Below, in pieces: positions 51,667 through 59,761 of a stretch of DNA of 64,000 nt; position 1 is the stretch's first letter; every line of letters starts with the position of its first letter. The stretch is from NCBI GenBank assembly GCA_047600605.1, contig JASGKK010000001.1, forward strand, positions 930,001 through 994,000. The letters are read 5' to 3'. This stretch comes from CAYMZZ01 sp047600605 (GTDB lineage: Bacteria > Bacteroidota > Bacteroidia > Chitinophagales > Chitinophagaceae). The position numbers were made by a program, and so were the translations under genes. The notes under the pieces were generated by a model that searched no databases, was not told where the DNA came from, and saw only the letters and a program-made list of their open reading frames with translations.

Positions 51667-52041
51667 ATGCAGGTCAAAACCGATACCAAAGAGAAATTTC
51701 ATGCCATCACGGTGGCCGAGCCCGCAATTTCTGCAAGTATGACAGAAGAATTAGCGGAATGCTTACTTCCTATCCTCCAAAATGACGTTAAAAATGTGGT
51801 TCTTATCCTGTCTGAGGTAAGTTCAATCGACAAAGAGGCAGCCGAAACCCTGGTCAACATCCAGCAACAGTTCTATGAAAATAGTGCATCTCTGGTAATT
51901 TGCGAACTGCAGGAGCCGGTAGAAAATTTCCTGGACCAGCACGAACTTTTGGAACTGATGAATGTTACCCCCAGCCAAAGCGAGGCCTGGGATATTGTAC
52001 AAATGGAGGAGATAGAACGCGAACTTCTTGATGGCGAATAA
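51667..52041 (+). CDS. STAS-domain protein (anti-sigma-factor-antagonist-like)
   Basis: The 124-residue protein fits a single STAS fold: VKTDTKEKFHAITVAE, the strand-turn NVVLILSEVSSIDKEAAETL and a C-terminal helix. In SpoIIAA the equivalent turn is the phosphorylated DSSG; here it is IDKEA, with no serine at that position, so ordinary phospho-switching is unlikely. The C terminus is acidic (MEEIERELLDGE). It lies 35 nt upstream of ribonuclease Z in the same direction and is probably in its operon. Partner unknown. Confidence 0.75.
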   Translation: MQVKTDTKEKFHAITVAEPAISASMTEELAECLLPILQNDVKNVVLILSEVSSIDKEAAETLVNIQQQFYENSASLVICELQEPVENFLDQHELLELMNVTPSQSEAWDIVQMEEIERELLDGE

Positions 52042-52076
52042 GCCCTACCCTATTCTAAACCTTTGTAATTTAGCGC

Positions 52077-52980
52077 ATGCTTGCGGTAACCATCCTCGGA
52101 AATAATTCAGCCGTGCCGGCCTTTGATCGCCATCCCACCAGTCAGCTGGTGACACTTGATGGGCAGCATTTCCTGGTCGACTGCGGCGAGGGCACGCAGA
52201 TTCAGATGATGCGTTATAAGATCAGGCGAGGACGCATTTCTCATATATTCATTTCCCACCTGCATGGCGATCACTATTTTGGTCTGATTGGCCTCCTCAA
52301 TTCATTCAGCCTGCTCAGCCATTCACAGGAGTTGCATGTATTTGGTCCGCCCCAGTTGCAGGATATTATCGAGATGCAACTGAAAGTGGCAGACACCCAA
52401 CTTTGCTTTCCCCTGCATTTTCATGCATTGAACGGTCCGGCTATTCTGGTCGACAATGAAAAAGTGGAGGTCCGCTGTTTTCCTACCCAGCACCGCATCG
52501 AGTGTTATGGATTTATTTTCCGGGAAAAGAAAAAACCAAGGCGGCTGATACTGGATGCCGTACGGGAAAATAATATTCCCCTTCATTTTTATGAACACCT
52601 CAAACAGGGAGAGGATTTTGTGACTTCCGCCGGTGAGGTCATCCGTAATGAATGGCTGACTACCGCCGGTACACCCGGCAAGTCGTATGCTTTCTGCGCC
52701 GATACCCGTTACAACGAAGACATGATCCCCCATATTCAGGGAGCAGATATGATCTATCACGAAGCGACCTACCTCGACAACCTGAGCGATCGTGCGCATG
52801 TACGCTTTCACTCCACTTCCAAACAGGCCGCGGCTATTGCTCAAAAAGCCGGCGTGGGCCAGGCTGCTGCTGGGTCATTTCAGCAGTAAATATGATACAC
52901 TGGAAGAGTTTGAACAGGAGGCCCGTGAAGTTTTTCCCTCCTCAGAACTGGCGCTCGAAGGCGTATCCTACAGGGTATAG
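52077..52980 (+). CDS. rnz: Ribonuclease Z, with apparent +1 frameshift near the 3' end
   Basis: RNase Z matures the 3' ends of tRNAs lacking encoded CCA, which suits the CCA-less tRNA genes in this window. The metal motif FISHLHGDHYFGL near residue 58 and FCADTRYNEDMIP near 205 are clear. The reading frame ends prematurely after KAGVGQAAAGSFQQ (stop at 52887-52889). One base further on, the frame continues with the expected LLLGHFSSKYDTLEEFEQEA and ends VSYRV. The shift lies within GTGGGCCAGG at about 52854-52863 and behaves as one extra C. A sequencing error, a real mutation or recoding are all possible. Confidence 0.85.
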
Positions 52981-53474
52981 CCTGTACGGGGCGCACTGGA
53001 AATATTGCGTCGCATATAATCCAGGATTTTCTTATATGGTATTTCCTTCCCTTTCTGAAAAATGAGCAGATCGACCTGGTTCAGGTCATCGTCATAGTCT
53101 TTATCCAGCACTCCCACACACTGTCCGCGTTTCACTTTATCCCCTTTTTTTACATTCACCGATTTGAGGTTGCTGTATACAACAATCTCTTTCTTTTTAT
53201 TTTCCAGAAATACGGCATACACCTCATCTATCTGGCGGATTTCTGAAATAGTACCTTCTTCGAAATGAAAAACAGAATCGTAGCGCGACATCACATTCAT
53301 GATGGGCATGGAGTTGAGCGAAGCGTATACAGAACGGGGTTCATACTGGTAGATGACTCCTTCTCTCACAGGATATCCGTAGACTTTTACGGAGTCAATT
53401 ATTTTCTGCGAAAAGACCGCAGAAGCCGCCAGCAGACCGGCCATCAAAAGGATACAGGCTTTTTTGTTTTTCAT
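52968..53474 (-). CDS. Exported M23-like protein with degenerate active site
   Basis: This 168-residue protein has a signal peptide (MKNKKACILLMAGLLAASAVFSQ). Its domain has the M23/LysM-linked sheet pattern: GTISEIRQIDEVYAVFLEN, IVVYSNLKSVNVKKGDKVKR and GQCVGVLDKDYDDDLNQVDL. In active M23 endopeptidases the last strand carries HxH; here it is VDLLIF, and the first zinc histidine is also not evident. It may be a non-catalytic peptidoglycan-binding or regulator protein. Its 3' end overlaps the shifted end of rnz by 13 nt. The start chosen removes a 22-codon non-conserved extension. Confidence 0.7.
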   Translation of the reverse strand: MKNKKACILLMAGLLAASAVFSQKIIDSVKVYGYPVREGVIYQYEPRSVYASLNSMPIMNVMSRYDSVFHFEEGTISEIRQIDEVYAVFLENKKKEIVVYSNLKSVNVKKGDKVKRGQCVGVLDKDYDDDLNQVDLLIFQKGKEIPYKKILDYMRRNISSAPRTGYTL

Positions 53475-53610
53475 AAAGGATACAACGGGCACAAGCCCTG
53501 ATTTATTTCTAAAAGAAATACAAAAAAGCTCCGAAAGCAATAAAAATCACGCGAATAATTGATTCCGGACAAGGGGAATGGAAAAAATACGTAGGCGGGA
53601 TACGAAAACA

Positions 53611-53704
53611 GGTATAAAAAGTTTAAAGGTTTAAAAGTCCGAATAGTGAGAGTATTTGCTCTTATCAGACTTTTAAACCTTTAAACTTTTTAACCTTTAT
53701 ACCG
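53611..53704. repeat. Inverted word repeat at the dapA stop codon
   Basis: Two perfectly complementary 24-nt arms (53616-53639 and 53668-53691, words AGTTTAAAGGTTTAAAAG) flank a 28-nt spacer. The repeat reaches the dapA stop and could fold into a long AU-rich hairpin in its mRNA. Confidence 0.7.
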
Positions 53705-54581
53705 TTGCCATCAGTTCTTTAATTCTGTTGTGCAACGCATCACTCACCGGCCATACTGGCTGGCGCACGGCTTCCGAGCAATATCCCATCTGGCTCAGAT
53801 AGGCTTTGACGCCGCTGGGGCTGCCTTCGGCAAACATGCTTTGAATGATCTCTACATACTGATAGTGCAGGGTACGTGCTTCCTCAAATTTCCCTTTCAG
53901 GCAGAGTCTTACCATTTCGGAAAATCCGGCCGGGTAAGCGTTGGCTACTACCGATGTCACCCCATCGGCTCCGAGTGCCATCATGGGAAGGGTAATGCCG
54001 TCGTCGCCACTGATGACCATAAAATCGGCCGGTTTATTTTTAATGATCTGCATAATCTGATCCAGGTTGCCGCTGGCTTCCTTGGTGGCAAATACATTGC
54101 GGCACTCACGTGCAATACGCAGTTGCGTGTCTGCCGTCATATTCTGCCCGGTGCGCGATGGCACATTATAGATCATAATTGGCAGCGGTGTGGCTGCATC
54201 GAGGGTTTTATAATGCTGGAAAATACCTTCCTGGTTGGGTTTGTTGTAATAAGGCGACACAGAGAGGATGGCCGTATAACCGCTCAGGTCAAAGCTGCGG
54301 AAGCCGTTGAGCACTTCCTGCGTGTCGTAACCGCCAATACCTGCCACCAGGGGCAGACGTCCGGCGACCTTATCTTTTACAAAAGTGAATACCGCCTGTT
54401 TATCCTCACCATGCACTGTAGCGCTTTCACCAGTGGTACCCAGTACAACCAGGTATTCCACCTTACCCTTTATCCAGAATTCGATCAGCTTTTCAAAACT
54501 GGCCCAGTCGATGGTTCCATCCTGCTGAAAGGGGGTAACAATAGCGATACCCGTTCCGGTAAATTTGCTTCGAAGTGACAT
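53697..54581 (-). CDS. dapA: 4-hydroxy-tetrahydrodipicolinate synthase
   Basis: This 294-residue TIM-barrel aldolase condenses pyruvate with aspartate semialdehyde in lysine and diaminopimelate synthesis. The Schiff-base lysine is K167 in VFATKEASGNLDQ, the catalytic tyrosine Y138 is in IMIYNVPSRTGQN, and LVVLGTTGESATV (44-56) is the pyruvate-binding loop. The start MSLRSKFTGTGIAIVTPF is selected over a 40-codon extension that overlaps accA. It is downstream of accA on the same strand, separated by 82 nt with a GC-rich hairpin. Confidence 0.96.
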   Translation of the reverse strand: MSLRSKFTGTGIAIVTPFQQDGTIDWASFEKLIEFWIKGKVEYLVVLGTTGESATVHGEDKQAVFTFVKDKVAGRLPLVAGIGGYDTQEVLNGFRSFDLSGYTAILSVSPYYNKPNQEGIFQHYKTLDAATPLPIMIYNVPSRTGQNMTADTQLRIARECRNVFATKEASGNLDQIMQIIKNKPADFMVISGDDGITLPMMALGADGVTSVVANAYPAGFSEMVRLCLKGKFEEARTLHYQYVEIIQSMFAEGSPSGVKAYLSQMGYCSEAVRQPVWPVSDALHNRIKELMATV

Positions 54582-54616
54582 AATGTAGAAACGTTGGGTT
54601 TTAGTATAAACAATAG

Positions 54617-54635
54617 AAGCGGCCAGGGGCCGCTT
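54617..54635 (-). terminator. Possible terminator or attenuating hairpin between accA and dapA
   Basis: An 8-bp GC-rich stem (AAGCGGCC/GGCCGCTT) with a 3-nt loop. The minus strand has only a weak T run after it. Confidence 0.4.
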
Positions 54636-54663
54636 TGATTTTAATTCTTTATGATCATACAGA

Positions 54664-55641
54664 TCATTGCGGCAATTCTTCCCAGAAGCCCATCTTCGCA
54701 AACTTTTCGATACGGTCGTTTACGCGCTGCTCGGGCGACTTCTGCTTCAATTCCTGTATAGCGATCTTAAGATGTTCTTTGAGCATGCGGGCAGACTCAT
54801 CATAATCCCAGTGTGCGCCGCCAGCCGGTTCAGGAATAATGCCGTCAATAAGGCCAAAGCCCAGCATTTTATCAGCCGTCAGCCGCAGTTGCTCTGCCGC
54901 AATTTCTTTTTGTGCCCAGCTACGCCACAAAATGGTGCTGCAGTTTTCGGGAGAGATTACCGTATACCAGGAATTCTCCATCATAAACACTTTATCCCCC
55001 ACACCAATACCCAGGGCGCCACCACTGGCCCCTTCGCCAATGATCACACATACCACAGGTACTTTCAGGCGCATCATTTCATAAATATTACGCGCGATCG
55101 CTTCACCCTGGCCACGTTCTTCGGCTTCCAGACCGGGATAGGCACCGGGTGTATCGATCAGGGTAACGATGGGCTTATTGAATTTTTCGGCCAGTTTCAT
55201 CAGGCGAAGCGCCTTGCGGTAACCTTCAGGATTGGCCATACCAAAATTGCGCATCTGGCGCATCTTGGTATTGATACCTTTCTGCTGACCTATAAACATC
55301 ACCGTTTCTCCATCCAGCGAAGCAAACCCACCTACCATCGCCTTATCATCCTTTACATTGCGATCACCAAACAACTCTACGAAGTTGTCTGTCATCTTGG
55401 TGATATATTTCATGGTATAGGGCCGGTCTGGGTGGCGGCTAAGCTGCACACGCTGCCAGCTGGTAAGGTTGGCCGTGATCTCTCTCCTTTTCTCAAGAAT
55501 CTGATTTTCAAGATTCTGGAAAAGGTCTCCCATATCTACATTAGTCTTTTCCTGACGTTGCCGATTGCTCTCCATCACATCCAGAATATCCTTAATCGGC
55601 TTTTCGAAATCAAGAAACTGACGATTGGCGTTCGATGGCAT
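54664..55641 (-). CDS. accA: Acetyl-CoA carboxylase, carboxyltransferase subunit alpha
   Basis: The 325-residue AccA transfers CO2 from carboxybiotin to acetyl-CoA as part of the alpha2beta2 transferase. It shows FLDFEKPIKDI near the N terminus, QKGINTKMRQMRNFGMANPE, TLIDTPGAYPGLEAEERGQG and VIIGEGASGGALGIGVGDKV, plus ENSWYTVISPENCSTILW. Length is typical. The beta subunit accD is not in this window; accB and accC are in a separate cluster at 31-33 kb. dapA follows on the same strand. Confidence 0.97.
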   Translation of the reverse strand: MPSNANRQFLDFEKPIKDILDVMESNRQRQEKTNVDMGDLFQNLENQILEKRREITANLTSWQRVQLSRHPDRPYTMKYITKMTDNFVELFGDRNVKDDKAMVGGFASLDGETVMFIGQQKGINTKMRQMRNFGMANPEGYRKALRLMKLAEKFNKPIVTLIDTPGAYPGLEAEERGQGEAIARNIYEMMRLKVPVVCVIIGEGASGGALGIGVGDKVFMMENSWYTVISPENCSTILWRSWAQKEIAAEQLRLTADKMLGFGLIDGIIPEPAGGAHWDYDESARMLKEHLKIAIQELKQKSPEQRVNDRIEKFAKMGFWEELPQ

Positions 55642-55669
55642 AAGTGAATTATGAGCGGCTAAATTAAGG

Positions 55670-55797
55670 AGTTTTAGGTTTTAAGTGATAAGTTTTAAGG
55701 AATAGTGGACAGATAACGGCGGACAGTTGTCAATGGCGGTGGGCAGAATACGCTTTAAACCCTTTATACTCTTTAAACCTTTAAACTTTTATACTTT
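55670..55797. repeat. Composite word repeat between accA and the L,D-transpeptidase gene
   Basis: In the minus-strand sense it begins after the transpeptidase stop with AAAGTATAAAAGTTTAAAGG words, continues with ACTGTCCGCC and ATCTGTCCACT words, and ends with CTTAAAACTTATCAC and TTAAAACCTAAAAC words. This is the fullest copy of the three-module order. Confidence 0.65.
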
Positions 55798-56565
55798 TCA
55801 CCCTCTTAACAGTGAGCTGCGCGAAAGATATCTTTTATCAGGAGAATAAATAAAGAGGCAGGTGCCGTTGCGGAGTGTATTGATAATATCCCGGGCCTCT
55901 TCCTGTGGTACGGCAGGACAACCCTGACTGCGGCCGATATAGCCCTGCGACTGAACATAAGACTCATCGACGTAAGCAGCGCCATGCATCACAATAGCGC
56001 GGCGGTAGGCTTTATCATTGATCCCATACTCAACTCCCTGCAGTTTGAGCGAATATCCATTGCTGCCTTCGTAAGTCTGACCAGTGATGTAGAAACCAGG
56101 ACTGCTTTTATAGGAAGAAGGCTGGTTGCTGAAAGAGGTCGCCATTTCCTTACCGGAATTGCGGCCATGTGCCACCAGTGAATTGTGGAGCACTTCATAA
56201 TTTTCCATATCCAGCACAAAAAGACGCTTCTCATTGCTGGGTTTGCTGAAATCAATAATGGCGATAATGGAGCCATTGAGCAGTTTGCCCTGCTTCATGA
56301 GCTTGCGCCATCCTTTCTGTGCATATTCAAAAGCCTGGCGGCTGAGGCCGGCAATTTCGAGATGCAGGCTGTCATACACCGATTTGACCGGCATTACCGG
56401 TACCAGTTTGGCCAGCGAATCTTCTGCCGTCACAACACGGGTTACCGAATCCGCTGCGTCGCGCAGGTGATTGAAAGTGGACTTACCAAAAGCAAAGGGT
56501 AAATGAATGAGGGTAATAAATACCGAGGAGATCAGCAGATAAAATGCCTTAAACTGTTTTTTCAT
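55798..56565 (-). CDS. Murein L,D-transpeptidase catalytic-domain protein (YkuD_2 family)
   Basis: The 255-residue protein has a signal peptide (1-27). It matches the PF13645 (YkuD_2) group of L,D-transpeptidase-like proteins: IAIIDFSKPSNEKRLFVLDM, VAHGRNSGKEMATSFSN, FYITGQTYEGSNGYSL. The catalytic dyad is H194 in IVMHGAAY and C216 in GRSQGCPAV. It probably acts on peptidoglycan cross-links or lipoprotein attachment in the periplasm, though the group is little characterised. It is monocistronic. Confidence 0.88.
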   Translation of the reverse strand: MKKQFKAFYLLISSVFITLIHLPFAFGKSTFNHLRDAADSVTRVVTAEDSLAKLVPVMPVKSVYDSLHLEIAGLSRQAFEYAQKGWRKLMKQGKLLNGSIIAIIDFSKPSNEKRLFVLDMENYEVLHNSLVAHGRNSGKEMATSFSNQPSSYKSSPGFYITGQTYEGSNGYSLKLQGVEYGINDKAYRRAIVMHGAAYVDESYVQSQGYIGRSQGCPAVPQEEARDIINTLRNGTCLFIYSPDKRYLSRSSLLRG

Positions 56566-57189
56566 GACTACTAATACGAATTAACCATTAACCTTAAAAA
56601 AAATGATCAAATACAGTTGCTGCTATTCTGTTAGTTCGTAGGTTCTTCTATCGGATATTGCTCTGTTTGCCTGTCGCAGACCGCATGGATAACGCAGGTT
56701 TAGCCTGCTTAGTATGTATCGCTTGCGGTCTCAAAAACCCCGAAAACCGAATATAAAGCAAAAGCCTGGTTTGCCGGAGATTTGGTGGGCAAAATTACCG
56801 GATAAAATCGCGGTACAGGCAGTTGAATTGTTAAAATTTTAACACGGGTCCGGAATTTTTGTCAGCGACTGATAGTGTGGGCATTATCCCGCACAATTCT
56901 TTGTCTGCAAAAAGGCCGTCATATGGATAATCAGGCGACCCCGTTGCCCGATACCCGACCGCGCGGACAAGTGGTTAATAACTATACCGTTATTGGCACC
57001 AGGGCAATTAAAAGTTATGTGCTGGATTTAATTCGTTACCTTCACCGATGTACTTTTAAAGCACCTGCATCATTCAGTCCGGATCAGTATCAATTCTTAC
57101 TTTTCGATTCAGTAATTGTTTTTCCTCCTCTTTGCTCTTTGTTGCGGTTATTTATCACGTGCACTTTTTCATTATTAAATTTTTCCATT
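56566..57189. other. Non-coding stretch upstream of the RRM gene
   Basis: No convincing gene was seen here. A frame open from 56875 in phase with the RRM gene has no conserved look and is taken as untranslated leader. A nested inverted repeat (AGACCGCA at 56678-56685 with TGCGGTCT at 56724-56731, enclosing GCAGG/CCTGC at 56694-56708) could fold into a stem with an inner hairpin. A GTGTGGG/CCCGCAC hairpin lies near 56874-56893. The gap may hold a long regulated 5' leader. Confidence 0.5.
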
Positions 57190-57459
57190 ATGAATATGTA
57201 CGTATCAAATATCAGTTTCCGTATCAGCGAAGCTGATCTGCGCAATTTATTTGAGCAATTTGGAGCAGTCACATCTGCCAAAATAATCACCGATCGGGAA
57301 ACAGGCAGAAGCCGTGGTTTCGGTTTTGTGGAGATGCCGGCTGAAGAAGAGGCCGAAAAAGCCATGAATGCGCTGAACAATAAAGAAGTGGAAGGCCGTG
57401 CCTTGTCAGTGTCGGAAGCCCGCGAAAAGAAAAGCAGCAATTCCGGCAACCGCTGGTAG
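57190..57459 (+). CDS. RRM-domain RNA-binding protein
   Basis: This 89-residue protein is a single RNA recognition motif with a short basic, Ser/Asn/Gly-rich tail (KKSSNSGNRW). RNP2 is MYVSNISF (3-10) and RNP1 is RGFGFVEM near 43-50, with the usual ITDRETGRS loop before it. Such small RRM proteins are common in Bacteroidota and cyanobacteria and are likely RNA chaperones. The adjoining small protein and cold-shock protein suggest a post-transcriptional or cold-response role for the cluster. Confidence 0.9.
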   Translation: MNMYVSNISFRISEADLRNLFEQFGAVTSAKIITDRETGRSRGFGFVEMPAEEEAEKAMNALNNKEVEGRALSVSEAREKKSSNSGNRW

Positions 57460-57530
57460 GCCGTGAATGGCGTCCTCAGCTTCCGTTCCCGATATATCAG
57501 ACAACGATTATTCACTTCATTCAACATCAT

Positions 57531-57782
57531 ATGACCAGCGCCGAGATCGAAAAATTCATGTCGCAGAAAAATAAAGAGGCCAAAGCTGTACAGATCAGTT
57601 TCAAGACACGTCCCAGTATGAAAGGGTTATTTATTGAGCTTCCGGATTATGATGATCTGAAGCGTAAAAACCTCTGGCGGATTGTAAGCGAATCGAATCT
57701 GGGAAATTATGCGCAAACAAATGACAATAACCTGGCCCGTATATTCAATGGCACTGAGATCACAAGACTGGAAATAGTCTAA
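57531..57782 (+). CDS. Small conserved-looking hypothetical protein
   Basis: The 83-residue protein is not recognised. It has a charged N-terminal helix (TSAEIEKFMSQKNKEAKAVQ), a beta strand pair ISFKTRPSMKGLFIELPDYD, then DLKRKNLWRIVSESN and a C terminus ending ITRLEIV. There is no signal peptide. It is 71 nt downstream of the RRM gene and 132 nt before a cold-shock protein gene, all in one direction, so a role alongside RNA-binding proteins is possible. Its composition fits the neighbours. Confidence 0.6.
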   Translation: MTSAEIEKFMSQKNKEAKAVQISFKTRPSMKGLFIELPDYDDLKRKNLWRIVSESNLGNYAQTNDNNLARIFNGTEITRLEIV

Positions 57783-57914
57783 GATATGCGCATTCTGTCT
57801 ATCTTAGACATTGACCGGGAGATCTGCCCAACAAATATATCATTGCCGGAAGGTATGCTGCAGATCAGCACCATATGGCAGGCGAAAGCATCTTTGTACT
57901 GATTAAAAACAATT

Positions 57915-58364
57915 ATGGCAAAACCCAAAGAAACATTTAACAAAAAAGAGAAAGAAAAAAAGAGACTCAAGCAAAAGCAGGAAAAGCAGGAGAAAATGGC
58001 CGAGCGCAAAGCACAGTCTAAAAAAGGCAAAAGCCTGGAAGACATGATGGCCTATATCGACGAGAACGGCAATATTTCCGATACGCCCCCCGATCCCCGC
58101 CGTAAGGTCGAATTCAAAACCGAGGATATCCAGATCGGTGTTCCTAAACAGGAAGATATACCAGACACACCCCGCACAGGTATCGTATCTTATTTTAATG
58201 ACAGCAAAGGCTTCGGCTTTATTAATGAGCAGGCCTCAGGAGAGCGGATATTTGTGCATATCAACCAACTTACAGAACCAATCCATGAAGGAGATAAGGT
58301 AACCTACGAAGTGGAAAGAGGCCCCCGGGGACTCAATGCCATTCAGGTAAAAAAACTGCAATAG
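57915..58364 (+). CDS. Cold-shock-domain protein with basic N-terminal extension
   Basis: The 149-residue protein has a Lys/Glu/Gln-rich helical extension (about 1-40), a linker, and a C-terminal cold-shock domain (about 86-149). The RNA-binding motifs GIVSYFNDSKGFGFI and ERIFVHINQL are present, and the domain ends VERGPRGLNAIQVKKL. This extended form is widespread in Bacteroidota. It binds single-stranded nucleic acid, probably as an RNA chaperone. It is the third RNA-binding-type gene in a row and may be transcribed with the two before it. Confidence 0.92.
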   Translation: MAKPKETFNKKEKEKKRLKQKQEKQEKMAERKAQSKKGKSLEDMMAYIDENGNISDTPPDPRRKVEFKTEDIQIGVPKQEDIPDTPRTGIVSYFNDSKGFGFINEQASGERIFVHINQLTEPIHEGDKVTYEVERGPRGLNAIQVKKLQ

Positions 58365-58450
58365 TTACCAATCCGCCAATTCAGTTATCATAGCCGCACT
58401 GCAGGAAAAATCCTGCCACCGGATTTCCTTTACTTATTAAATCTTCGTTC

Positions 58451-59476
58451 ATGGCATTTATTGATGAAATATTACAAAAGCCATCTTATGGCTGGACCAA
58501 TGCCGAAGGTGAATTATCGGTACCAACCTTCCGGCAACTTTACAAAGAGGCTTTTTCACGTATTAATATTTTCAAAACCAGGAAAAACTGGATTTCACTC
58601 ATCAGTTGGCTGATGGCTGCGTGCATGCTTCCTTTTTTTGTAGTATTTCTGGTCATCCATTTCAGCTGGCCGCTGGTTATTGCGGTGATCGTCTATAGTA
58701 TGGTCATCATGGGTACTCACGGTACCATCTGGTTTCACCGGTATTGCACACATAACTCCTACAAATTCCGGCATCCTTTCTGGCGCTTAATAACCCAAAA
58801 CCTGGTGATCAAAACCTTTCCCGAAGAGATTTATGTAGTGTCGCACCATGTGCATCACGCCAAATCGGATCAGCCGGGTGATCCTTATAATGCCCAGGGC
58901 GGTTTCTGGTACTGTATGCTGTCGGATGTCAACCACCAGAGCATTGCCAAAGACCTCGATGAAGCTACCTATGGCAAAGTCGCCCGTTTTATGCGGCATA
59001 CAGGTGTACGGCTCAACTCCTATTCACAATACCTGAAATGGGGATCTGTGGCCTGCCCTTTATATACAGTTTTACTGTGGCTCCTGAACTGGGCAGCCTG
59101 GTATACCATATTTTATTTCGTGGGCGGACATGCACTGGCCTGTGCCCTGTTTTCCGCAGCCATGCTCTGGTTCATACTCGTACGGGCCTTTAATTATACG
59201 GGGCATGGAAAAGGGAAAGAACAGCATAAAGAGGGCGTTGATTTTGACCGTAGCAACCTGTCGGTAAATCAGCTGCGACCGGGATTTTTTGCCGGAGAAT
59301 GGCATAATAACCACCACCTGTATCCTGGCAGCGCCCGTGCCGGTTTTTTGCCTTATCAACTGGATCTGGCCTGGATATACATTTTTGTGCTTTATAAACT
59401 GGGAGCCGTGGCTTCCTTTCATGATAGCAAAAAAGAGTTTCTGCGCCGCTATACGGCAGGAAATAAAAACGATTGA
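58451..59476 (+). CDS. Membrane fatty acid desaturase
   Basis: The 341-residue di-iron desaturase has the three histidine boxes HRYCTH (96-101), HHVHH (132-136) and HNNHH (near 284). Hydrophobic helix pairs occur at about 47-90 and 195-245. The pattern is that of acyl-CoA/acyl-lipid delta-9-type desaturases (stearoyl-CoA desaturase relatives), which introduce a double bond using oxygen. The exact regiochemistry is not predictable. It follows the cold-shock gene by 86 nt, which fits a cold-adaptation context. Monocistronic or weakly linked. Confidence 0.92.
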   Translation: MAFIDEILQKPSYGWTNAEGELSVPTFRQLYKEAFSRINIFKTRKNWISLISWLMAACMLPFFVVFLVIHFSWPLVIAVIVYSMVIMGTHGTIWFHRYCTHNSYKFRHPFWRLITQNLVIKTFPEEIYVVSHHVHHAKSDQPGDPYNAQGGFWYCMLSDVNHQSIAKDLDEATYGKVARFMRHTGVRLNSYSQYLKWGSVACPLYTVLLWLLNWAAWYTIFYFVGGHALACALFSAAMLWFILVRAFNYTGHGKGKEQHKEGVDFDRSNLSVNQLRPGFFAGEWHNNHHLYPGSARAGFLPYQLDLAWIYIFVLYKLGAVASFHDSKKEFLRRYTAGNKND

Positions 59477-59617
59477 ATTTCAGAAAAAAGCGGTCAGACT
59501 TTGGCATAAATTGAAGAAAGTCTTACATTTGCCGCCCAAAGAAAGAAATTCAGGCTTTCCGCTCTTTTGAATAAAAATCTTCCCCTGCTGCAGGTCACTG
59601 ACCGGCGGCAATAAGTT

Positions 59618-59691
59618 CGGGACGTAGCGCAGCCCGGTAGCGCACTTGCATGGGGTGCAAGGGGTCGCTAGTTCGAATCTAGTCGTCCCGA
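59618..59691 (+). tRNA. tRNA-Pro (anticodon GGG)
   Basis: A complete 74-nt cloverleaf: acceptor CGGGACG/CGTCCCG, D stem GCGC/GCGC, anticodon stem CTTGC/GCAAG with loop ATGGGGT (anticodon GGG), T arm with TTCGAAT and discriminator A. CCA is not encoded. A terminator follows at once. Confidence 0.93.
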
Positions 59692-59695
59692 CTTT

Positions 59696-59734
59696 GCCCG
59701 CCTTCGCACCATGTGCTTTGGCGGGCTTTTTTTT
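59696..59734 (+). terminator. Terminator of tRNA-Pro(GGG)
   Basis: A GCCCGCC/GGCGGGC stem with an inner GCAC/GTGC hairpin is followed by eight T residues. A related hairpin follows a degenerate module at 63808-63838. Confidence 0.85.
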
Positions 59735-59761
59735 GTGAGTAAAGCTGATTTTTTCGGGAAA

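Noticed and set aside
54667..55647. A 326-residue plus-strand open frame
   Set aside because: It mirrors accA exactly; its composition (His, Phe, Ile rich) is that of an antisense shadow.
56875..57189. N-terminal extension of the RRM protein by 105 residues
   Set aside because: The RRM fold starts at MNMYVSN; the extension has no conserved pattern and is best read as untranslated leader.
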